From contig JBOGJG010000307.1 of NCBI GenBank assembly GCA_050747825.1, forward strand, positions 1 to 12,267: DNA of 12,267 nucleotides, read 5' to 3'. The position numbers and the translations under genes were made by a program. The DNA is from JBOGJG01 sp050747825. Lineage in GTDB: Bacteria; Acidobacteriota; UBA6911; RPQK01; JBOGJG01. Shown piece after piece: positions 5,742 through 11,327 of the stretch. The notes below the pieces were generated by a model. It saw nothing but the letters and a program-made list of their open reading frames with translations, was not told the origin of the DNA and did no database searches. The first letter of the stretch is position 1. Each line of letters starts with the position of its first letter.

Positions 5742-5994
5742 TTGCTCCCTCACGCTTCACAATGGCTCGCCAACTACTGTATTGGGTCCACAGGTCTAGG
5801 GCATCATCAAGCGCCTGTTCGGTCTTGCTGACTGCCTCATCATCTGGACAGTCCAGATATTGAGCGCGGCTAATGATCTCTGTCAGACGGGACGCCACGA
5901 GCTGCCCTAGCCGTGATTCGTCCAGGTCGTCGGCTTTTTGGGTTAGCAGGGCGACGAGATCGCGAGCTTTGTGGCTGCGCTCAACCGCTTTCAT
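5731..5994 (-). CDS. 87-residue hypothetical protein
   Basis: The product starts MKAVERSHKARDLVALLTQK and contains ADDLDESRLGQLVASRLTEI, then CPDDEAVSKTEQALDDALDL, WTQYSSWRAI and VKREGASGV. It is a soluble, acidic, mostly helical protein with no signal peptide or membrane segment. The ATG at 5994 has no strong ribosome binding site. It heads a leftward pair with the frameshifted small gene, overlapping it by 11 bases when the GTG at 5741 is used. Immediately upstream is the terminator of the DUF429 gene, so this pair probably has its own promoter, which I cannot see. Function not recognised. Confidence 0.6.
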   Translation of the reverse strand: MKAVERSHKARDLVALLTQKADDLDESRLGQLVASRLTEIISRAQYLDCPDDEAVSKTEQALDDALDLWTQYSSWRAIVKREGASGV

Positions 5995-6006
5995 GAGCGT
6001 CAGCTT

Positions 6007-6040
6007 ACAACAAAAGGGGCGCCGACCGAAGCCGACGCCC
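6007..6040 (-). terminator. Rho-independent terminator with UUCG tetraloop
   Basis: On the minus strand a ten-pair stem (plus 6017-6026 with 6031-6040, one G-U pair) closes a C-UUCG-G tetraloop and is followed by CTTTTGTTGT. It lies 31 bases after the stop of the leftward DUF429 gene and is the clear transcription end for it. The 19 bases 6017-6035 also occur exactly at 5318-5336, where only the inner half of the stem can form. Confidence 0.85.
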
Positions 6041-6071
6041 GCCCAGGTTCACAGTCAAGGTCAGGTAAGGC

Positions 6072-6773
6072 TCAAAACCAAATCGCCATGTCGAGACCCC
6101 GTCCGTCGTGTTCTCGCGCTTCTGCGGGTGGGAAGCGCTTAGCTTTGCCGCGGTAGATCCTCTCGGCTGTCCACAAGGCGGCACAAGCATCAAGAAAATC
6201 CTCGCGTCCACTGCGAAGACTGCTCAAGGGGGTCAGAAACGACCCCGGATAGCCGCAACTCTCAAGCAGCTTAATCCGCTCCAGCGCGCCCTGCTCAGTC
6301 TTCTTGCTGTTGACGAGCGGGTACCCTCCGTTCATCTCGAAAAAAGATACTTCAGGATGGACTTCATGGATAACGCGCTGCTGGTCCGGTATCACGACAA
6401 CGTCGATTTCTAGAAGCTTCTTCCGAAGCCCCCAAGACTGCGCGCTAATGCCGATTCCGCCACGATCAGTGCTGAACTGGCTAGCTTCCTTTCGATCGTC
6501 GATGTGAAGACACATCCGTCCGATTGGTGAAAAGACCGAGCGATGTCGCGGTCGTATCAGAAGCCTTGCGAGCCGATCACAGGTTCGACCTCCGGGGAGC
6601 GTTACCTCCGGTAATCCGATCGGTACATCGACAGCGATGACGGCCGGCTTTTCTGGGAGGTCCAGCAGATCCTTCAAAGGAAGATCAGCATGGCGTACTT
6701 CGCCCGTATCGAAGTTCCCGATGATGGCCCGCCATCGGTCCTTGAAACCATCGACTCCACAAAGCCAAGCCAC
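6072..6773 (-). CDS. DUF429 family protein (predicted RNase H-like fold)
   Basis: The 233-residue product fits the DUF429 family, thought to have an RNase H-like nuclease fold but with no proven role. Landmarks are GVDGFKDRW (Asp8, first acidic residue), AVIAVDVPIGLP (Asp49), GGRTCDRLAR, RSVFSP, HEVHPEVSFFEMNG (Glu141) and EDFLDACAALWTAERI (Asp192, Asp195), which are the expected acidic positions of the fold. Length is usual for the family. The start is GTG at 6773, with GGTGAG a few bases upstream; the residues right after it already belong to the first strand, so a later start is unlikely. It is a single leftward gene ending in a strong terminator. No neighbour suggests a pathway. Confidence 0.85.
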   Translation of the reverse strand: MAWLCGVDGFKDRWRAIIGNFDTGEVRHADLPLKDLLDLPEKPAVIAVDVPIGLPEVTLPGGRTCDRLARLLIRPRHRSVFSPIGRMCLHIDDRKEASQFSTDRGGIGISAQSWGLRKKLLEIDVVVIPDQQRVIHEVHPEVSFFEMNGGYPLVNSKKTEQGALERIKLLESCGYPGSFLTPLSSLRSGREDFLDACAALWTAERIYRGKAKRFPPAEAREHDGRGLDMAIWF

Positions 6774-6963
6774 GCTCTCACCGCCTTCGGAAAGCCACTC
6801 TTGTCTTAGAGTGGATCGCTGTGCCCCAGCCTATTATGCCGTGTTACACCGGCTCAGCCACTATTCTCGGCGCGGGCACGCGCGGACGTCTAACCCTCCT
6901 TTCACTCCAGTTTGCTTTACTGCGCGGATATAGCGGTTGCGGCTTGGGGGATTGGAGATGGTG
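6774..6963. other. Intergenic region upstream of the DUF429 gene
   Basis: About 190 bases separate the divergent DUF429 gene and the doubtful rightward frame at 6964. I see no small protein, hairpin or sigma-EcfG-like promoter in it. Confidence 0.4.
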
Positions 6964-7275
6964 ATGGCTAGTTACGACGTCCCCACACTCGAGCGGACCA
7001 TTGACGGTCGTCGGTCAATGCGTTCCGTCGCGGATGCGCTTGAGGCGTTGAGCGGCGCACAAGGTCTCTCAGCCGGATCATTTATCGAGATCAGAACAAG
7101 CCGGCTCCCTGCGAGGATTAGCATTGGACCTTCCATCGTTCTTGTCGTGTGCCATGCCACTCGTCTATGGAAAAACAAGGGACTAGCTGGCGGACCGGAC
7201 TGGATTCGAACTCGCGGTCCGGTGCGCGAAAATTTGCCTTTGAATTCTCGGGAGAATTTCCCGGTTCACTCGTGA
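6964..7275 (+). CDS. Doubtful 103-residue frame, possibly a chimeric remnant
   Basis: The frame begins MASYDVPTLERTIDGRRSMR at an ATG with TGGAG six bases upstream, and its first 55 or so residues (SVADALEALSGAQGLSAGSF and so on) look protein-like. From about 7180 it runs through a tRNA-like segment, giving GGPDWIRTRGP, a phrase well known from spurious translations of tRNA genes, and then through degenerate AT-rich repeats. I infer that at most the first half was once a gene. No family is recognised. Confidence 0.3.
   Translation: MASYDVPTLERTIDGRRSMRSVADALEALSGAQGLSAGSFIEIRTSRLPARISIGPSIVLVVCHATRLWKNKGLAGGPDWIRTRGPVRENLPLNSRENFPVHS
7188..7225 (-). other. Possible tRNA 3'-end remnant
   Basis: On the minus strand the segment reads like the 3' part of a tRNA: a T-loop TTCGAAT (7204-7210), then an acceptor-like stretch ending GGTCCGCCA at 7188. 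Two of the five T-stem pairs are mismatched and no anticodon or D-arm is seen further on, so it is not a working tRNA. It also contains a perfect 7-bp inverted repeat (CGGACCG 7191-7197, CGGTCCG 7215-7221). It may be an old attachment site left by an integrated element, or chance. Confidence 0.35.
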
Positions 7276-7302
7276 AATTTGGCTTCGGAGAAATTTCCCG
7301 CC
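7228..7302. repeat. Two degenerate AT-rich repeats
   Basis: Two imperfect copies, about 7228-7264 and 7272-7302, share GAAAATTTGCCTT versus TGAAATTTGGCTT and then GGGAGAATTTCCCG versus GGAGAAATTTCCCG. Copy one also contains a short palindrome (AATTCTC, GG, GAGAATT at 7243-7258). Base composition is far more AT-rich than the surroundings. Confidence 0.55.
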
Positions 7303-7393
7303 TAGGATGCTGGGTGAGGCATTTCACCTCTCTATCCGCGGTCCGGAACGTGACTAAAAAAGGTTCGCGGGCGTCTCCTCGAGCTAGCACGAA

Positions 7394-7477
7394 GTGATGG
7401 GGGTTCCCTCGCCCATCACCAGGTTCCCCCTAGGAACCCGAAGAAGCCCCGCGCCCCCGTCGGGGCTTCTTCTTTTT
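7394..7477 (+). ncRNA. Three-hairpin element, copy B, ending in a terminator
   Basis: On the plus strand: hairpin 1 (GTGATGGG 7394-7401 with CCCATCAC 7412-7419, ten-base loop containing CCCTC), hairpin 2 (GGTTCC 7422-7427 with GGAACC 7433-7438) and hairpin 3 (12-bp GAAGAAGCCCCG 7440-7451 with CGGGGCTTCTTC 7461-7472) followed by TTTTT. The last part is a perfect rho-independent terminator. The same order, stem lengths and spacers occur in reverse at 4667-4748. The CCCTC loops could pair with Shine-Dalgarno sequences, as in several alphaproteobacterial small RNAs, but no match to a named RNA family can be claimed. Confidence 0.6.
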
Positions 7478-7560
7478 ACAGTTGACGGCGCTCTATCGTG
7501 TCGTGCCCCATGACGCCCCTCCTACCCGTCGAAGGTCGCCGCCAACCACGCTATTGAGCC

Positions 7561-7586
7561 GGAACTCCCGTTGCTACCTTGCCGTT
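7561..7586 (+). promoter_or_regulatory. Sigma-EcfG (general stress response) promoter
   Basis: GGAAC at 7561-7565 and CGTT at 7583-7586 are separated by 17 bases, an exact match to the alphaproteobacterial sigma-EcfG consensus (GGAAC, 16-17 bases, CGTT). It lies about 28 bases before the lost start of a thiamine-diphosphate-enzyme-like gene, with that gene's ribosome binding site in between, so position and spacing are right for a working promoter. Confidence 0.75.
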
Positions 7587-7614
7587 GAATTTAGTCGGCC
7601 ACAGTGGAGCTTAT

Positions 7615-7788
7615 ATAACCGAAACCGTCGCTGACTTCCTGCTTACCCGCCTCTCCACCTGGGGAGTGCAGCGCGTGGTGCTCGTCTATTACGGCTATGG
7701 CCGGGTGGAGATGTCGGTTTCGACAACACCAGAACCGACCGCACCGGCCCAAAGCGCCCCTACCACACCAGCGCCGACGCCCCAGTGA
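7615..7788 (+). pseudogene. Remnant of a thiamine-diphosphate-dependent (PoxB-like) enzyme
   Basis: The frame reads ITETVADFLLTRLSTWGVQR, which fits the N-terminus of PoxB-like thiamine-diphosphate enzymes (usual M-x-x-T-V-A-D-F-L-L-x-R-L-x-x-W-G-V-x-R, then a GYPGDG motif). The first codon is ATA at 7615, where ATG is expected, with GGAG five bases upstream: a one-base start loss. After QRV, the expected GYPGDG is disturbed by extra bases around 7682-7706 (GYG in one frame, PGGD in another). The frame then ends in a Pro/Thr-rich tail. Full enzymes have about 550-600 residues; only about 30 remain recognisable. A sigma-EcfG promoter lies upstream. The family call rests on a short stretch. Confidence 0.5.
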
Positions 7789-8059
7789 GTATTGCCCCAA
7801 TTTCTCGGTAACTGGGAAGAACGAGGTTGTTGTTGGGCGATGCTCCGGCCAAGCGGACGCATGTCGTCTGCTGCGATGCCAAAGCTTCCAGGGCCACTTT
7901 TCGCACCGCTTTTTGATTACGTCCTTACAGCCGGAGTAATTGTTGCACTGCACACGCCCAGGATGCTGCGCCGCTTGAAGACGCAAGCGGGCAAACACTG
8001 CTAAGCTCGCTCATCATCGGCTGTGACCCCCCAGGCAACCGATGCCTGAGAGCTTTAAG
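7789..8059. other. Gene-poor stretch after the thiamine-diphosphate remnant
   Basis: No family is recognised here. A 42-codon frame starting MPKLPGPLFAPLFDYVLTAG (7879-8004, with one hydrophobic segment) is open, but has no clear ribosome binding site. A short hairpin (CAGGCA, five-base loop, TGCCTG, about 8032-8048) lies at the right end, in the leader of the next gene. Confidence 0.35.
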
Positions 8060-8086
8060 ACTCCCGCCTGACCTGCGTGTGGGAGT
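8060..8086 (+). promoter_or_regulatory. Hairpin hiding the ribosome binding site of the next gene
   Basis: ACTCCC (8060-8065) pairs with GGGAGT (8081-8086) across a 15-base loop. The right arm is the ribosome binding site of the gene starting at 8091, so the folded form would block translation. Together with the CAGGCA hairpin just upstream it could form a small regulatory leader. No known riboswitch class is recognised. Confidence 0.45.
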
Positions 8087-8090
8087 ATCG

Positions 8091-8375
8091 ATGATGCCCT
8101 TCCGACAATTCGCACCCTTTTTTGGGCCGGCTGAACTGGACGCCCTAACGGCTGCCTTCGAGTGCACCTGGCTAGAGCTGTCTTCCTCCGGAATCGACCT
8201 GAGCAGCGAAGACAAGGTCGCACAGGTAAAGAGGAAACTGGCACAACGCATCCTCGTGTCAGCTACGGCAGGTGGCGTTCGAGACGTGGAGACGCTGAAA
8301 CAGCAGGCCTTGCAGAGTCTCGCTGGCAATGTCCGACCGGGTGGTGAGCAAACCCCGGCTTCAGAAGCAGCATAG
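8091..8375 (+). CDS. Small hypothetical protein, tandem paralogue 1
   Basis: The 94-residue product starts MMPFRQFAPFFGPAELDALT, continues AAFECTWLELSSSGIDLSSE and has a basic helix (DKVAQVKRKLAQRIL) and LKQQALQSLAGN before a polar tail. It aligns with the gene at 8424-8660: both show F-x-P-x-x-L-x-x-L-x-x-A-F, then W-x-x-L-x-x-S-G-x-D, then L-A-x-x-I and L-K-x-x-A-L-x-x-L. This pattern occurs in small rhizobial hypothetical proteins, as I recall. GGGAG precedes the ATG and is sequestered in a hairpin; 8079 (GTG) and 8094 (ATG) are alternative starts. Function unknown. Confidence 0.75.
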   Translation: MMPFRQFAPFFGPAELDALTAAFECTWLELSSSGIDLSSEDKVAQVKRKLAQRILVSATAGGVRDVETLKQQALQSLAGNVRPGGEQTPASEAA

Positions 8376-8423
8376 AGGAAGACACTCGCTTACTACGAGC
8401 GCGCCGCGCCGGGGGCGCACCCA

Positions 8424-8660
8424 ATGCCTTTATCGTATTACCGCGACAGCTTCGACCCTGAAACACTGATGGTGCTCGAGGTCGCCTTTCACGAGGCGTG
8501 GCACGCGCTTCAGGCTAGCGGTGGCGATTTCGACCCGGAGGCGACGAGGAAAGCCTTAGCCGAGCTCATCGTAAGTTTTGCGGCCGAAGGTGAAACGAAT
8601 CCCAAGCAGCTAAAGAGGCTCGCCTTGGCGGCTTTGCCGCGAACGCTCGGAACGCCATAG
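8424..8660 (+). CDS. Small hypothetical protein, tandem paralogue 2
   Basis: The 78-residue product starts MPLSYYRDSFDPETLMVLEV and contains AFHEAWHALQASGGDFDPEA, then a helix (TRKALAELIVSFAAEGETN) and PKQLKRLALAALPRT. It is a diverged duplicate of the gene at 8091-8375, 48 bases upstream on the same strand, sharing the Trp and Ser-Gly-x-Asp core and the C-terminal L-K-x-x-A-L motif. The ATG at 8424 has only a weak G-rich site before it, and that site lies in a GCGCC/GGCGC inverted repeat. The two genes probably form one transcript. Function unknown. Confidence 0.75.
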   Translation: MPLSYYRDSFDPETLMVLEVAFHEAWHALQASGGDFDPEATRKALAELIVSFAAEGETNPKQLKRLALAALPRTLGTP

Positions 8661-8889
8661 GGCCTGAGAGATTGGCGACAAGAGACCACCCACCCACGAC
8701 CCATTCCGGACATCGCCCTTGAACTCCCTGGCGCCGCAATGACGTCGTCTCTATTCGGCGGCAGCGAGTGCCAACGGTGTAGGTCATCGTGTACGTACCC
8801 AGAGGAACATTGCTCCCGCATGTCGTGCAACGACCGCGACATGAATGTATGCGGGCCGAAAGGCGTGTGTCGGGCGACTGTGCAAAATA
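8661..8889. other. Gene-poor stretch
   Basis: No recognisable protein is present between the second paralogue and the end of the MBL-fold remnant. An inverted repeat CATGTCG/CGACATG (about 8819-8842) is the only structure noted. Open frames here on both strands show no family pattern. Confidence 0.4.
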
Positions 8890-9054
8890 TGGCATGCGAA
8901 ACGAAGACTCGCTCGATGCGGCGAATCTTCCGCGGGGATAACGCTGAGATGTCTCCGAGGTCGAGCAAGACAGCGTGCTTCTCGAATAGCGCTTCGACAT
9001 AGAGAACAGGATCGCCGAATCGACATTGACCAAGGCGTGTAAGAGCGGCCGCAT
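8890..9054 (-). pseudogene. Remnant of an MBL-fold (RNase Z-like) hydrolase with a one-base deletion
   Basis: Starting at ATG 9054 the minus strand reads MRPLLHALVN, then after one missing base (near 9023-9024, expected Gly codon) RFGDPVLYVEALFEKHAVLL, then DLGDISALSPRKIRRIERVF and VSH. This is the N-terminal pattern of RNase Z-like MBL-fold proteins (LVNGxFGDPxLYV, LFDLGDL, VFVSHTHMDHF). Similarity ends at the first His, so the zinc-binding HxHxDH motif and the rest (about 300 residues in full members) are gone. The frameshift plus truncation mark a dead gene. Longer open frames on this strand across 8510-9138 are in other frames and not meaningful. Confidence 0.65.
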
Positions 9055-9106
9055 GCGAGATTTGGCTCCGAACTTCACCCCCAACCGTCGCGGGTCAAGC
9101 ACCGTA

Positions 9107-9757
9107 TCAGCCCACTGCCCCAGCGGAAGTGCGAACAACGCCTAGCGTGTCCAAGCTTTCGCGCGCAGCGGCCACCGATCCATCCACATCGATGCCACGG
9201 CAGGCGTCCTCAACCACCACCACCTCGAAGCCATCGCGGGACGCGTCTTCGGCCGAGTAGCGCACGCAGAAATCAAAGGCGAGGCCGGCAAGGAAAATGC
9301 GCCTGAAACCACGATCACGGAGATATCCTACGAGACCTGTTGGGGTCTTCCGGTCATTCTCATAAAAAGTCGAGTAGGAATCAATTTCGCGATGGATTCC
9401 CTTGCGCAGGATGAGCGCCGCGTGAGGAACATATAAGTCCTTGTGGAATACGGCGCCCTTCGTGGCCTGAACGCAATGATCCGGCCAAAGAATCTGTGGC
9501 CCATAATCGACGATGATAGTGTCGTAGGGTTTCTTGTTGGGATGCGCTGAAGCGAACGACAGATGGTCAGGAAGATGCCAGTCCTGGGTCAGCACCACAT
9601 GCGCGAACTGCTCGGCGAGGCTGTTTATCAGCGGAATGACCTCGTGCCCCTGTGGCACTGATAAGGCTCCTCCCGGGCAGAAGTCATTCTGAATGTCAAC
9701 CACGATGAGGACATCGCGGCCCCCGACGGCAATCTTCTGCCTCATCAGGGGTTCCAT
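9107..9757 (-). CDS. pncA: Nicotinamidase
   Basis: Hydrolyses nicotinamide to nicotinate and ammonia in NAD salvage. The product (216 residues from 9757) shows the isochorismatase-like fold with catalytic Asp21 (VVDIQNDFCPGGAL), Lys119 (LRKG) and Cys164 (LAFDFCVRYSAEDA). Metal ligands are expected at Asp59, His61 and His65 (TQDWHLPDHLSFASAH) and His94 (WPDHCVQ). EIDSYSTFYEN is the usual substrate-region motif. Two starts are possible: ATG 9757, overlapping pncB by 13 bases, or ATG 9745, overlapping its stop as TGATG; the second gives a product starting MRQKIAVGGRD. It is the second gene of a leftward pair with pncB, so consecutive steps of the pathway are co-expressed, probably with translational coupling. 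Confidence 0.95.
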   Translation of the reverse strand: MEPLMRQKIAVGGRDVLIVVDIQNDFCPGGALSVPQGHEVIPLINSLAEQFAHVVLTQDWHLPDHLSFASAHPNKKPYDTIIVDYGPQILWPDHCVQATKGAVFHKDLYVPHAALILRKGIHREIDSYSTFYENDRKTPTGLVGYLRDRGFRRIFLAGLAFDFCVRYSAEDASRDGFEVVVVEDACRGIDVDGSVAAARESLDTLGVVRTSAGAVG

Positions 9758-11127
9758 TCCTGTTCTTTAAGACGGCGGTCGAACGCTGCGGCGAGGTCCC
9801 TCAGGGCTTCACCAACCTTCACGGGAGGGGTTGCGCCCGACTCTAGCTCGCGCAATGGCATGGGAAGAAGCTGAAGCTCATGCGCCGCATGTGCCCGGAT
9901 CTCGCCGAGCGTCGGCGACGGCAAGAGACGCTTGCCTCCCCGCATGATCGGACAGATCAAGGGCTCGCCCTCCTGATCATCATCCTCTAGCGACAGCACA
10001 TCGCCTGAGATGCGGCGGTCAACTCCGTAATGCCGCCAAACCTGCTTGCGGCCTGGCCAGGTCACCTTTTCGGCCGCGTGCTTGCGGCGTGGCAATCCGG
10101 CATATTCCTGAAGCTTGTAAGCGCAGTCGAGCGCCGGCGCATCGGACGAGGTCGTCAGGCTTGTGCCGATGCCGAATCCGTCGATCGGCGCGTCGGTTCT
10201 GGCCATTGCCATGAGGTCATCCTCATCGAGGCCACCGCTGGCGAAGATAGTCACATCGGTGAGGCCCCCTTCATTCAGAATTTGCCGCACGCTCTTGGAG
10301 AGCGCGATCATATCGCCGCTATCGAGCCGCACGCCGCGAATGCCGATGCCGGAAGCCTTAAGCTGCGGTGCAAGCGCCACGACCTTTCTGGCTGAAGCTT
10401 CGGTGTCATAGGTATCGATGAGAAAAACCACATCTTCCGGCCGCGCGCGGGCAAATCTGTCGAAGGCAACGGTTTCGTCATCATGGGCCTCGATGTAGGA
10501 ATGCGCCATAGTGCCGAAGATTGGGATGTCGAACAGCTTGGCGGCGAGGACCGTCGCAGTGCCGGTAAAGCCCGCGACGTAGCTTGCGCGGGCTGCCATG
10601 AGACCGGCCTCAGCACCGTACGCGCGTCTGAGGCCGAAATCGACGAGCAGCTTGCCGGGCGCGACGAGAACCATACGCGCCGCCTTGGATGCGATTAGCG
10701 ATTGAAAATGCACAATGTTGATGAGGCGCGCCTCAACAAGCTGGGCCTCGGGGAGCGGCGCCGTCACCCGCAGAATCGGCTCGTTGGCGAAGAATATTGT
10801 CCCTTCCGGCATGGCATGGACATCGCCTGTAAAACGCAGTTCGGCGAGATAATCAAGGGTGCGCGCGCTGAACCTGCCGGTGCTCCTGAGCCAGTCAATT
10901 TCGTCCGGGGAGAAATGCAAATTCTCAAGGAACTCAAGCGCCTGCTCAAGACCAGCAGCCATCAAGAATCCGCGCCGCGCGGGAAGTTTACGCACGAATA
11001 GCTCGAACACAGCCGTCTTCGTCTCGCCATGGGCAAGGTAGGCCTCGATCATATTAAGCTGGTAAAGGTCGGTGAGCAGCGGGCTTGAACCCGGATCCAT
11101 GCGCGGTCGCTCAGACATGACATCCAT
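9745..11127 (-). CDS. pncB: Nicotinate phosphoribosyltransferase
   Basis: Makes nicotinate mononucleotide from nicotinate and phosphoribosyl diphosphate, with ATP, in NAD salvage. Landmarks are SPLLTDLYQLNMIEAYL, FELFVRKLPARRGFLMAAGL, EARLINIVHFQSLIASKAAR, VDFGLRRAYGAEAGLMAARA, FGTMAHSYIEAHDDE, DTYDTEASARKV, GIRGVRLDSGDM, FASGGLDEDDL and GFGIGTSLTTSSDAP, all expected in the family. The frame is open to 11202, but family similarity begins around SERPRMDPGSS. A near-perfect GGAGGTGAT lies just before a cluster of ATGs at 11139, 11127 and 11118. I give 11127, but 11139 and 11118 are possible. It is first in the pncB-pncA pair and divergent from the outer-membrane-type gene. Confidence 0.93.
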   Translation of the reverse strand: MDVMSERPRMDPGSSPLLTDLYQLNMIEAYLAHGETKTAVFELFVRKLPARRGFLMAAGLEQALEFLENLHFSPDEIDWLRSTGRFSARTLDYLAELRFTGDVHAMPEGTIFFANEPILRVTAPLPEAQLVEARLINIVHFQSLIASKAARMVLVAPGKLLVDFGLRRAYGAEAGLMAARASYVAGFTGTATVLAAKLFDIPIFGTMAHSYIEAHDDETVAFDRFARARPEDVVFLIDTYDTEASARKVVALAPQLKASGIGIRGVRLDSGDMIALSKSVRQILNEGGLTDVTIFASGGLDEDDLMAMARTDAPIDGFGIGTSLTTSSDAPALDCAYKLQEYAGLPRRKHAAEKVTWPGRKQVWRHYGVDRRISGDVLSLEDDDQEGEPLICPIMRGGKRLLPSPTLGEIRAHAAHELQLLPMPLRELESGATPPVKVGEALRDLAAAFDRRLKEQEWNP

Positions 11128-11327
11128 TGATACGCTCATCACCTCCGGCCGCAATCTCCGTGGGGGGTCTGAAGCACAAGCGGTGCGCGCTTCGGTCACC
11201 ACGCTTTCGGGCCAGTGAATATCATGCAGCTATGTTCGTGAGGACTATTCATTTCGCGCAAGGTGGATCGTCGGGCATACTCGGCCGAGCCGAAGTCGAA
11301 GCAATCAGGACTCGGGTCGGCTCTGGG
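11128..11327. other. Divergent intergenic region between pncB and the outer-membrane-type gene
   Basis: About 200 bases should hold both promoters and the pncB ribosome binding site (GGAGGTGAT near 11139-11147). In-frame open codons extend upstream of both genes, but the residues do not resemble either family. No operator or promoter is recognised. Confidence 0.4.

Noticed and set aside
7149..7397. 82-codon plus frame with WRTGLDSNSRSG
   Set aside because: The phrase comes from reading through a tRNA-like segment; such translations are known artefacts.
8566..9138. 190-codon minus-strand frame
   Set aside because: It mixes the antisense of the paralogue gene with part of the MBL-fold remnant in the wrong frame; only MRPLLHALVN is meaningful.
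9189..9200. TCGATGCCACGG, identical to part of hairpin repeat copy 1
   Set aside because: It lies within pncA and encodes part of the ordinary CRGIDV segment; without the partner arm it is a chance 12-base match.
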